Both the position numbers and the translations under genes were made by a program. The notes below the pieces were generated by a model. It was not told where the DNA came from, did no database searches, and worked only from the letters and a program-made list of their open reading frames with translations. Below, piece after piece: positions 1 to 5,989 of a stretch of 6,157 nucleotides of DNA. Origin of the DNA: Phycisphaerae bacterium (GTDB lineage: Bacteria > Planctomycetota > Phycisphaerae > Tepidisphaerales > Tepidisphaeraceae); NCBI GenBank assembly GCA_014380825.1, contig JACMJD010000565.1, forward strand, positions 1 to 6,157, written 5' to 3'. How positions within the stretch are numbered: position 1 is the stretch's first letter; each line of letters begins with the position of its first letter.

Positions 1-767
1 ACCCCGAGGCGTGGATCTGGTACCACAAGAACATCGGCCGGGAGCAATGTCCCGTCGTGGACACGTGGTGGCAAACCGAAACCGGCATGATGATGATCAC
101 GCCGCTGCCCGGCGCCACCGCGACGAAGCCGGGGACAGCGACGCTCCCGTTCTTCGGCGTCGACGCGGCCATCGTCGATCGCGCCGGCAACGAACTCGGC
201 CCGAACCAGGGCGGCCTGCTCGTCATCCGCAAACCGTGGCCCGCGATGTTGCGCGGGATCTTCAATGATCCCGATCGTTATCAGAAACAATACTGGACGG
301 ATGTGCCGGGCATGTATTTCACCGGCGACGGCGCGCGACGCGACCAGGACGGATACTTCTGGATCATGGGCCGAATCGATGACGTGCTGAACGTTAGCGG
401 TCATCGATTGGGAACAGCGGAAGTTGAGAGCGCGCTCGTCTCCAACCCCGCAGTGGCCGAGGCCGCGGTGGTCGGCATGCCGCACGAGATTAAGGGTCAG
501 GGCATCGCCGCGTTCGTCACGCTGCGGCGAGGATTCGACGCGACCGAAGCGCTCAAGAAGGAGCTGATCCTGACCGTGCGAAAGCAGATTGGCGCGCTGG
601 CGCAGCCGGATCAGATCCGTTTCACCGAAGCGCTCCCCAAAACCCGCTCCGGTAAAATCATGAGGCGGTTGCTCCGCGAGCTTGCCTCGGGTGGTGAGAT
701 TAAGGGTGACGTGACGACTCTCGAGGACTTCAGCGTGCTTGCGAAGTTGAAGGAGCAGGAAGAGTAA
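1..767 (+). CDS. acs: Acetyl-CoA synthetase (AMP-forming), C-terminal part, 5'-truncated by window edge
   Basis: The reading frame is open from the window edge (first full codon at position 3) to a TAA at 765-767, giving about 254 residues of a family usually near 650. The enzyme activates acetate with ATP to acetyl-AMP and then forms acetyl-CoA in the cytoplasm. The fragment holds the end of the large N-terminal domain and the whole mobile C-terminal domain. Visible motifs in order are DTWWQTETG (60-86), whose second Trp corresponds to the residue that limits the acyl pocket to acetate in Acs; [16 protein letters not shown] (from 315); the hinge GRIDD (369-383); [15 protein letters not shown]; and [11 protein letters not shown], with the catalytic lysine codon at 654-656, the lysine that is reversibly acetylated in Salmonella Acs. 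All key residues are intact. The GTG at 57 is internal, since the homology continues upstream of it ([19 protein letters not shown]). The kept WW pair favours acetate over propionate as substrate. Identification is very secure; only the 5' end is missing. Confidence 0.97.
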   Translation, partial: PEAWIWYHKNIGREQCPVVDTWWQTETGMMMITPLPGATATKPGTATLPFFGVDAAIVDRAGNELGPNQGGLLVIRKPWPAMLRGIFNDPDRYQKQYWTDVPGMYFTGDGARRDQDGYFWIMGRIDDVLNVSGHRLGTAEVESALVSNPAVAEAAVVGMPHEIKGQGIAAFVTLRRGFDATEALKKELILTVRKQIGALAQPDQIRFTEALPKTRSGKIMRRLLRELASGGEIKGDVTTLEDFSVLAKLKEQEE

Positions 768-841
768 ATTGTCATCTTCGCTTCGTCGGAGTTTCCCTAG
801 TCAGCATAGATAGGATATTCGCACTCGCCCCAACGTCCTTA

Positions 842-886
842 TTCGCATGCCAATGGACATGCCGCACCGGTTTGGCTAAATGCGAA
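842..886. repeat. Bulged inverted repeat (12 bp arms) in the acs-kinase gap
   Basis: TTCGCATGCCAA at 842-853 pairs with TTGGC (872-876) plus ATGCGAA (880-886), with only the three bases TAA (877-879) bulged out. The loop is 18 nt (854-871). It lies 75 bp after the acs stop and 46 bp before the kinase start. The right arm overlaps a possible -35 box. As RNA it could end acs transcription, though no clean U-tract follows; as DNA it could be an operator. A smaller alternative hairpin (GCATG/CATGC, 845-862) competes with it. The pairing is directly visible; the role is inferred. Confidence 0.45.
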
Positions 887-900
887 CCTTGGTTTAATAT
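872..900 (+). promoter_or_regulatory. Possible sigma70-type promoter for the kinase gene
   Basis: TTGGCT (872-877) and TAATAT (895-900) are separated by 17 bp, each matching four of six consensus bases. The site would give a short leader of roughly 25 nt before the ATG at 933, which still contains the Shine-Dalgarno. The -35 box sits in the right arm of the inverted repeat at 842-886, which would suit repression or activation there. Planctomycete promoters are poorly defined, so this is a pattern match only. Confidence 0.3.
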
Positions 901-932
901 CTTTCGTCTCACGCACTTGAGGTGACGAGCTG

Positions 933-1604
933 ATGCGCTACAAAACTATTCTTCTCTTCGGCGCCCCCGGCAGCGGCAAAGGCACGCAAGGGAAAATTCT
1001 CTCGTCGATCCCGGGCTTTTTCCATACGGCCTGTGGCGACGTGTTTCGTCAGCTCGATCTCAAGAGCGAACTTGGCAAAACGTTCTGGGAATACTCCAGC
1101 CAGGGCAAGCTTGTGCCGGATGATCTGACCGTCCGGTTGTGGAAGGATTTCATCGACGGCGCGGAGCGCACCAATCGGTTTCATCCGGAAACCGAGATCC
1201 TCATTCTCGACGGCATCCCGCGCAACATGATGCAAGCGAAGTTGATGGATCAGCACCTGGATGTCATCAAGGTGATTTATCTGGTCTGTGCCGACATGAC
1301 CAAGATGGTCGAGCGGCTGCGGCGTAGAGCACTGAAGGAAAACCGGATCGACGACGCGAACGACACGGTCATCCAGCAGCGGCTCGAGATTTACGAGCGT
1401 GACACGCACCCGGTGCTGTCGCACTATCCGCAGGAGAAGGTTGCGCAGGTTGACGCGACGATGTCTCAAATCAAGGTATTGCAAAAGATCATAGATGTAG
1501 TTGCGCCGATCAAAAGCGCGATCGACCATGCTCGCGATACGGCCGAGCGATCCGGGCTGGCGCCCAAGAACGCACTTTCTGGCGCTGGGGTGGGAGCAAA
1601 GTAA
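933..1604 (+). CDS. Adenylate kinase-family nucleoside monophosphate kinase, short-LID form
   Basis: This 223-residue cytoplasmic P-loop kinase should transfer phosphate from ATP to a nucleoside monophosphate. Visible motifs are the P-loop GAPGSGKGT (residues 10-18), CGDVFR (34-39; NMP-binding Arg39), DGIPR (93-97; Arg97), the arginine cluster RRR (130-132), and NRIDD...QQRL with Arg138 and Arg150, which match the catalytic arginines of the LID and core. The LID between RRR and NRIDD is only a few residues, with no zinc-binding cysteines, so it is far shorter than in E. coli Adk and closer to UMP/CMP kinases. Cys34 replaces the usual Thr/Ser of the TGDMLR motif. About 25 low-complexity residues extend the C-terminus. 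The ATG start is supported by GAGGTGA (919-925) seven bases upstream. AMP is the likeliest substrate by family, but UMP/CMP specificity is possible, so no symbol is given. From memory, planctomycetes carry close relatives with the same GKILSxIPGFFHxACGDVFR start. Confidence 0.9.
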   Translation: MRYKTILLFGAPGSGKGTQGKILSSIPGFFHTACGDVFRQLDLKSELGKTFWEYSSQGKLVPDDLTVRLWKDFIDGAERTNRFHPETEILILDGIPRNMMQAKLMDQHLDVIKVIYLVCADMTKMVERLRRRALKENRIDDANDTVIQQRLEIYERDTHPVLSHYPQEKVAQVDATMSQIKVLQKIIDVVAPIKSAIDHARDTAERSGLAPKNALSGAGVGAK

Positions 1605-1656
1605 TCCCGGATATGTGTCATAACTTCGCGATTTAGCGTAATTTATCGAATTCGTT

Positions 1657-1662
1657 TTGACA
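1657..1662 (+). promoter_or_regulatory. Isolated perfect -35-like box upstream of the PEP-CTERM gene
   Basis: A perfect TTGACA lies in the 132-bp gap between the kinase gene and the surface-protein gene, just after an AT-rich stretch (about 1620-1658) that contrasts with the GC-rich coding DNA and could act as an UP element. No convincing -10 box sits at 16-18 bp; the best match, TATTCT at 1687-1692, is 24 bp away. It is the only promoter-like element seen between 1605 and 1736, and no terminator hairpin is evident there. Confidence 0.22.
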
Positions 1663-1736
1663 TTGATCGGGGGGCGCGCAGTCAGCTATTCTGCTCCCGC
1701 CCTGTTTAGGTAACTTGTCCTTCGCGCAAACATCTG

Positions 1737-4130
1737 GTGAGGTTGCGCAGTAGTGTTTCAATGAGCTCTCGGTGCCGACCACATTCTCGTCGCGCGCACG
1801 CGGGCCCGCGCCCTCGGAAACGGATGGTCATGTTCGCGTCAGCGCTAGTCGGCTTAACGGCTGGTTCGGCGGTGACACGGGCGGATTTCATCCGATGGGT
1901 GGGCGGCAATGGCGTTTGGGGCGTCGCCACGAATTGGAACCCTGTCGGCCAGCCCGGGCCGTTTGATCCGGTGCTGATTGATCAAGGCATATTCACCGCG
2001 ACACATGATGACGCAAACAGCAAATCGATCGTCGCGCAGATCCTTCTCGAAAACAAGATGACGCTTTCGCTCAGTGCCGGCACGCTCTCGGCACTGGGCG
2101 GCGATGACCCGGACCAGTATTTCACGAGCGTAGGGGTGTTCGGCCAGAGCCACTACATTCAATCAGGCGGCCTGCTGGAAGCCCCACTCGGCGTCGACAT
2201 TTCTGGAAGATCAACGTTTGAAATCTCGGCCGGCGAAATCACCGGCACCGGTGAGACAGCGGGGATCAACATCGCCAGCCAAAGCTCGTATGTGCAGTCG
2301 GGCGGCACCAATCACCTGTCGCTCTCGATCGGCGGCGGCACTGCCAGCATCACGGACGGATCGCTCGGCGATACGACGACCTCGAGCGTCAAAGTGTTGT
2401 TCGGCGGCACGCTCACGCAGCAAGGCGGCGTGGTCACATCGCATTCGGTGTTCGTTGACACGGCCGGCGTCTACGCAATGGGCGGCGGGACAGTTAACGC
2501 GACGACCGTGACTCTCGGCAAGTTCGACGAAACCGGCGCTACGTTATCCTCCGGCACGTTCAACCAAACCGGCGGCACCGTATGGGTCGGCCAAGCGCTT
2601 GCGATCGACGGCGGTCAGTACGCGTTGAGCAACGGCACGCTGCAAAGCAGCGGCTCGATCATGATCGGGACGCAAGCGGTCGGAATTCCCAGCGACGCCA
2701 CGTTGGACAATGGCGGCACGATTGTGCTGAACGATCTGTCGACCGCGGTGGTCGGCAACGGCACGTTCAACCATCACGGCGTGATCCAGAAGATCGGCGC
2801 CGGTTCGACCAGCGTGCAGATCGCCACGCCATTCATTATCAATGGCGGAACGTTCGATGTTCAGGACGGCGCGGTCAGCATCAACGGAAACATGTCTGCG
2901 TTAGCGCCGGTCGCCGGCGACACGCTCGTCAAGGAAGGCCCGGGCAGGCTGTTGCTCACGGGCGCCCAGGACTGGCAGGTCGGGGCGAATCTTCGGTTGC
3001 TTGGCGGCGAAACGATTATCACCACCGATCTCGGCGCCGGCACCGCCCAGCCCGAAGTGTATCTGAACGCGGCCACCCTCACGCTCAATGCCAGCCAATC
3101 ACTAGGTGCGTTGCAGGTGACCGGTGGGACGATGAATATTCCGGCTGGCACGGTCAGCATCACCGCCAACGTTTCAGTGCACGCGCCGCTCGCCGGCGAC
3201 GCGCTTGTGAAAGAAGGGCCCGGCACGCTCGTGCTTTCCGGAGCGCAAGACTTCCAGGCCGGCGCGAGTCTCCGTTTGCTTGGCGGCGAAACGATCATCA
3301 CGACAGATCTCGGCGCCGGCACCGCTCGACCAGACGTGCGACTGACTGCGGCGAGTCTCACGTTCAGCACGAGCCAGTCACTCGGAACATTGCACGCCGA
3401 TGGTGCTTCGCTGATCCGCGTACTCCCGGGCAGCGCCAGCACGTTGATGGCCGGCACGCTTCAGCTTGATGCCGACAACGGTGCGACGCTGGACCTGGCC
3501 GACAACTCGCTCATCCTTTCCAGTACACCCCGGGCGACGGTTGAACAGCTCGTGAGCCGAGCGCGCAACAGCGGCACCTGGGATGCCGCCGGCCTGACAT
3601 CATCAACCGCCGCCGCGCAGACGGCGCCGAAGGTTATGACCCTCGCCATCGTGACGGGAAATGAATTTCAGTTGCTGCACGGGGTGAACGCGACCTTCAA
3701 CCTTTACTCCGTCGCGGCGTCCGATGTGCTCGTCAAATACACCTATTATGGCGACACCGACCTAAACGACATCGTCGACTTCGACGACTACTCGCGCATC
3801 GATAACGGGTTCAATAACGGTTTGGCTGGCTGGATCAATGGAGACTTCGACTTCAACGCGATTGTAGACTTCGACGACTACTCGCTGATTGACCTCGCGT
3901 TCAATAACCAACCGGAAGAGCTCGCCCGGGCGATGTCGTATCTAGCTGGCGACGACCGCAGCGATCAAGGGATGAACACACCCGGCCTGCAAATGGTGAA
4001 GCTACATTTCGCGCAGTTTGGCGAACCCTACGCTCAAGGGTTCCTGAGCGCGGTGCCGGAGCCCGCCGCAGGTTTCGCGATGTTAGCAGCGAGCGCCGCC
4101 GTCGTTCGGCGCAGGCGACGAGTTGGGTGA
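1737..4130 (+). CDS. Secreted β-strand-rich protein with dockerin-like module and PEP-CTERM sorting signal
   Basis: A 797-residue protein numbered from the GTG at 1737. The start is uncertain: ATG at 1761 (Met9) is equally likely and no Shine-Dalgarno favours either. ATG at 1824 is unlikely because it would remove the basic RPRKR preceding the hydrophobic signal (VMFASALVGLTAGSAV, probable cleavage after TRA near residue 49). The mature N-terminus has the G-x-W-x-x-x-x-N-W-x-P pattern of planctomycete surface proteins. A glycine-rich body follows, with recurring Y/F-x-Q-x-GG units (starting at residues 140, 185, 226, 246 and 275, often about 20 apart), suggesting a β-solenoid. Residues 369-554 are a 93-residue tandem duplication. 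LDLADNSLIL...SGTWDAAGLTSS (from about 585) is a module common before planctomycete dockerins. The dockerin-like pair spans 672-725 and VPEP plus hydrophobic stretch plus RRRRR ends the protein (773-797). It should be exported by Sec, processed by an exosortase and displayed at the cell surface; its ligand is unknown. No exosortase or cohesin gene is in the window. Confidence 0.9.
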   Translation: MRLRSSVSMSSRCRPHSRRAHAGPRPRKRMVMFASALVGLTAGSAVTRADFIRWVGGNGVWGVATNWNPVGQPGPFDPVLIDQGIFTATHDDANSKSIVAQILLENKMTLSLSAGTLSALGGDDPDQYFTSVGVFGQSHYIQSGGLLEAPLGVDISGRSTFEISAGEITGTGETAGINIASQSSYVQSGGTNHLSLSIGGGTASITDGSLGDTTTSSVKVLFGGTLTQQGGVVTSHSVFVDTAGVYAMGGGTVNATTVTLGKFDETGATLSSGTFNQTGGTVWVGQALAIDGGQYALSNGTLQSSGSIMIGTQAVGIPSDATLDNGGTIVLNDLSTAVVGNGTFNHHGVIQKIGAGSTSVQIATPFIINGGTFDVQDGAVSINGNMSALAPVAGDTLVKEGPGRLLLTGAQDWQVGANLRLLGGETIITTDLGAGTAQPEVYLNAATLTLNASQSLGALQVTGGTMNIPAGTVSITANVSVHAPLAGDALVKEGPGTLVLSGAQDFQAGASLRLLGGETIITTDLGAGTARPDVRLTAASLTFSTSQSLGTLHADGASLIRVLPGSASTLMAGTLQLDADNGATLDLADNSLILSSTPRATVEQLVSRARNSGTWDAAGLTSSTAAAQTAPKVMTLAIVTGNEFQLLHGVNATFNLYSVAASDVLVKYTYYGDTDLNDIVDFDDYSRIDNGFNNGLAGWINGDFDFNAIVDFDDYSLIDLAFNNQPEELARAMSYLAGDDRSDQGMNTPGLQMVKLHFAQFGEPYAQGFLSAVPEPAAGFAMLAASAAVVRRRRRVG
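2841..3398 (+). repeat. Tandem in-frame duplication, two 279-bp units
   Basis: Unit 1 is 2841-3119 and unit 2 is 3120-3398, with a constant offset of 279 bp and no indels, so the reading frame is kept. The encoded 93-residue units match at 62 positions by hand count. The core LRLLGGETIITTDLGAGTA (residues 419-437 and 512-530) is identical in both. DNA is nearly identical across that core, while the flanks have diverged at synonymous and non-synonymous sites, so the duplication is not brand new. Residues after 554 start like a third unit (LHADGASLIRVLPGS) but diverge quickly. Confidence 0.85.
3750..3911 (+). other. Dockerin-like pair of EF-hand-type Ca2+ loops within the PEP-CTERM protein
   Basis: Two copies of G-D-x-D-x-N-x-I-V-D-F-D-D-Y-S start at residues 672 and 702, exactly 30 residues (90 bp) apart. 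Candidate Ca2+ ligands are Asp673/675, Asn677, Asp681, Asp684 and Asp703/705, Asn707, Asp711, Asp714. The linker GFNNGLAGWINGDF and the trailing LIDLAFNNQ match the form usual in planctomycete PEP-CTERM proteins. Position 6 of each loop, usually Gly, is Asp678 and Ala708. The module may bind a cohesin-like partner or may only stabilise the fold near the cell wall; neither can be told here. Confidence 0.8.
4053..4127 (+). other. PEP-CTERM exosortase sorting signal
   Basis: The last 25 residues have the three-part layout of PEP-CTERM tails: VPEP, a short hydrophobic stretch (AAGFAMLAASAAVV) and a run of five arginines before VG. It follows GLQMVKLHFAQFGEPYAQGFLSA, a stretch familiar just before the tail in such proteins. 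An exosortase would be expected to cut near the PEP motif and release or attach the mature protein. Confidence 0.88.
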
Positions 4131-4154
4131 TTAGTTGAAGGCCGATTGGTGGTT

Positions 4155-4709
4155 CTACGCCCGGCTGAGATACGAACCCGATTCTGTATTGATCCGCACC
4201 ACTTCACCGATCTCGATGAACGGCGGCACGCGCGTGCTCAGGCCTGTCTCCAGCGTTGCATCTTTCTGCTGGTTCGTCGCTGTCGCGCCTTTGATGCTCG
4301 GGGCCGTGTCGGTCACTTTCAGGTCGACTGTCTTGGGCATTTCGTAGCTGACGATCTTGTTCTCGTGAAACATCGCCGTCAGTTGCGTGTTGGGCTTTAA
4401 GTACAGGATGTCGCCGCCGAACACTTCCTTCGGGATCGTGTCCTGCTCGTACGTTTCCATGTCCATCAGCACGTGGCCGTCGTTGTCCGAATAGAGATAT
4501 TCGACGGTGCGGCGATCAAGCGTGGCGGTTTCGATGTCGTCGGTCGCGCCTACTCGCTTGTCCTGGATCGTGCCCTTGCCGACGTCGCGCAGCTTGAACT
4601 GCACCTTGGCTCGCAGGTTGCCCGGCGTGTTGTGATCAGCGCCGGTCACGACGAACAGCTTCTTGTCAATGATAACGGCTTGGCCCTTTTTGATGTCGCT
4701 GGCTCGCAT
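4155..4709 (-). CDS. efp: Elongation factor P with non-canonical PGNLRA loop
   Basis: A 184-residue protein (family about 185-190) that binds stalled ribosomes between the P and E sites and promotes peptide-bond formation at polyproline stretches. It has the three expected domains: KOW-like N-terminal (about 1-62), central OB (about 66-125, with TVEYLYSDNDGHVLMDMETYEQ) and C-terminal OB (about 127-184, with PKTVDLKVTDTAPSIKGATA and the end GSYLSRA). In the loop that reaches the peptidyl-transferase centre, E. coli has PGKGQ with the β-lysylated Lys34; here it is P29-G30-N31-L32-R33-A34-K35 (4605-4625), so Asn stands at the modified position. This looks like the variant I recall in planctomycete and verrucomicrobial EF-P; the N-terminus (ANEIKKG-like RASDIKKG) also recalls the YeiP/EfpL branch. 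The ATG at 4709 fits the family start; GAAGGAA lies 11 bases upstream. It is convergent with the PEP-CTERM gene (24 bp between stops) and divergent from the lipoprotein gene. Confidence 0.96.
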   Translation of the reverse strand: MRASDIKKGQAVIIDKKLFVVTGADHNTPGNLRAKVQFKLRDVGKGTIQDKRVGATDDIETATLDRRTVEYLYSDNDGHVLMDMETYEQDTIPKEVFGGDILYLKPNTQLTAMFHENKIVSYEMPKTVDLKVTDTAPSIKGATATNQQKDATLETGLSTRVPPFIEIGEVVRINTESGSYLSRA

Positions 4710-4766
4710 GGTCTTTGAGATTCCTTCTGCGCGTCGGTGGAAACTAATTGAAAACTTGAGTCCCGT

Positions 4767-4795
4767 AATCTAACGGCCCGCTAGGGGGCGGTCAA
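4767..4795 (-). promoter_or_regulatory. Probable sigma70-type promoter of efp
   Basis: On the minus strand, TTGACC (complement of 4790-4795) and TAGATT (complement of 4767-4772) are 17 bp apart, matching five and four of six consensus bases. Transcription would start near 4760 and give a leader of about 50 nt that includes the GAAGGAA ribosome-binding site (4721-4727). Position, spacing and orientation all fit efp. Confidence 0.5.
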
Positions 4796-4879
4796 ACCCG
4801 CCGCGCCGGGTATACCGGGACGACCGATTGTAGGAGCGCCGGCTGGCCGGAGACACTGATGCGATCGAAGCAATTTCAC

Positions 4880-4907
4880 TTGTCGGAGCCGGCATTGCGG
4901 TCATACT
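4880..4907 (+). promoter_or_regulatory. Possible promoter of the lipoprotein gene
   Basis: TTGTCG (4880-4885) and CATACT (4902-4907) are 16 bp apart, each four of six to consensus, and would give a leader of about 70 nt before the ATG at 4985. It is the best plus-strand candidate in the 275-bp divergent region 4710-4984. No convincing gene or RNA was found in that region; open frames there lack a ribosome-binding site and any recognisable product. Confidence 0.28.
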
Positions 4908-4960
4908 GTGATGCAGCGAATGGACGCGGTGCATTTGGCGAACCGCGCGTGCATATTCGG

Positions 4961-4990
4961 TGTGGACGATGAGGGTTGTGGACAATGAGG
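4961..4990 (+). promoter_or_regulatory. Duplicated translation-initiation region of the lipoprotein gene
   Basis: TGTGGACGATGAGG (4961-4974) is repeated with one mismatch as TGTGGACAATGAGG (4977-4990), 16 bp apart. Each copy has an ATG (4969 and 4985), in different frames. The GAGGG of the first copy (4971-4975) lies nine bases before the second ATG, a proper Shine-Dalgarno, which decides the start at 4985. The first ATG has no such site and opens an unrelated frame to about 5268. Confidence 0.6.
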
Positions 4991-5980
4991 CCAGATATCC
5001 TGCTTCACGCCTTGCTGATCGCGATCATCCTGATCGGCGGCTGCACGACTTCGTCGCGGCAGAATTCCACCGCCGCCGCATCGTCCGGCTTCCAGCCTGC
5101 AACCCAACCTGCCGCAGCCAAGCCGGTGTTAGGGACTCGGCCACTGATCGACTTCGCCCGCGGCGCTGGTGGGTTTCCGCTGGCGGAAGATGCGCTGCCG
5201 GATTCCCGAGATGGGTTAGTCGCATCACTCTCGGGCGAGTATCGAGCGCGCGTGACCGTGGCCGGTGACGTCACGCCAGTGGTCGCAACCGGATCTGATT
5301 ATCCCAAGCTCGAATCGCTCACGGTCGACCTCAGTGGCAGCAAGATCAAATCCGCTTATCGTCCCAGCACATTCAAAGCGGTTGGGCGCTTGCAGCGCCG
5401 TGTCCTGCATGTCGATCACCTCAGCTACACCGCGACGCCGCTGCAATATGTGGACGGCAGCACGAACCTCCGAATCACCGCACACGATGTCACGCTTGGC
5501 CTGCTGCACGGCCGAGGTGAACAGGCGGCGCTCGTGATGACCGACGCGAAGGATGGCCGCGTCAACTTCGAAGTGCCGCTGGAAGATCTGCGCTCGATGT
5601 TCAAAGTATCCGCCAAATCGGGCGGATCGCGCGCGGGCTACTCCGTGAGCGATGTTCAGATGAAGCTGATCGCACACGACAGCCGCTCGCTCACGTGCGA
5701 GCTGAAAGTTCGCGGCTTCTGGGTGCTGCTGCCGACCGCATTCAAGCTCACCGGCCGCATCGATATTGATGATCAGTTCAACGCGCACCTTTCAAACATC
5801 GCCTGCAAAGGCGAAGACGTCGGCGGCGTGCTGCTGGGCGGCTTTATCGATAACGCATTGAAGAAATACGATGGGCGCGTGATGCCCCTGGCGAGCTTCC
5901 CGGGCGGGCGGATCAAGATCCGCGATGTGAAGATCTCTGTCGACGATTCGCTGCGAATCTACGCGGCGTTCGGTGCATAG
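4985..5980 (+). CDS. Lipoprotein, tentatively DUF2993/LmeA-like lipid-binding fold
   Basis: A 331-residue protein. The N-terminus is a clear lipoprotein signal: M-R, hydrophobic ILLHALLIAIILIGG and lipobox I-G-G-Cys20. Thr at +2 gives no inner-membrane retention (Asp rule), so the outer membrane is likely. A Ser/Ala/Gln/Pro linker (about 21-47) precedes the folded part. The folded part has KLESLTVDLSGSKI, VNFEVPLEDLRSMF, alternating β-strand patterns such as SVSDVQMKLIAHDSRSLTCELKVRG, a charged FKLTGRIDIDD, and a C-terminal GGRIKIRDVKISVDDSLRIYA. The order (strand, V-P-L-E-D-L helix, strand meander, helical NALKKY, final strand) resembles DUF2993 proteins, whose member LmeA is a periplasmic phospholipid-binding protein. 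That match is by eye and tentative. The ATG at 4985 is chosen over TTG at 4976 for its Shine-Dalgarno GAGGG. It is divergent from efp, stands alone, and a palindrome follows nine bases after its stop. Confidence 0.85.
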   Translation: MRPDILLHALLIAIILIGGCTTSSRQNSTAAASSGFQPATQPAAAKPVLGTRPLIDFARGAGGFPLAEDALPDSRDGLVASLSGEYRARVTVAGDVTPVVATGSDYPKLESLTVDLSGSKIKSAYRPSTFKAVGRLQRRVLHVDHLSYTATPLQYVDGSTNLRITAHDVTLGLLHGRGEQAALVMTDAKDGRVNFEVPLEDLRSMFKVSAKSGGSRAGYSVSDVQMKLIAHDSRSLTCELKVRGFWVLLPTAFKLTGRIDIDDQFNAHLSNIACKGEDVGGVLLGGFIDNALKKYDGRVMPLASFPGGRIKIRDVKISVDDSLRIYAAFGA

Positions 5981-5989
5981 ACTTTTCGT

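Noticed and set aside
909..1529. Long minus-strand open frame opposite the kinase gene (206 codons)
   Set aside because: It is the antisense shadow of a clearly conserved P-loop kinase; its Arg/His-rich product has no recognisable motif and GC-rich third positions explain the open frame.
2582..3469. 295-codon plus-strand frame inside the surface-protein gene
   Set aside because: Arg/Gly/His-rich out-of-frame translation of a repetitive gene whose real frame has a signal peptide, dockerin-like loops and PEP-CTERM tail.
4807..4818. GGTATACC palindrome in the divergent intergenic region
   Set aside because: Only 8 bp are symmetric and the flanks do not extend it; likely by chance.
4770..4985. 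71-codon minus-strand frame in the divergent efp-lipoprotein region
   Set aside because: It overlaps the efp promoter and the lipoprotein start, has no ribosome-binding site, and its composition is not protein-like.
5225..5788. 187-codon minus-strand frame opposite the lipoprotein gene
   Set aside because: No ribosome-binding site or motif, and the plus-strand frame has a clear lipoprotein signal and a well-placed Shine-Dalgarno.
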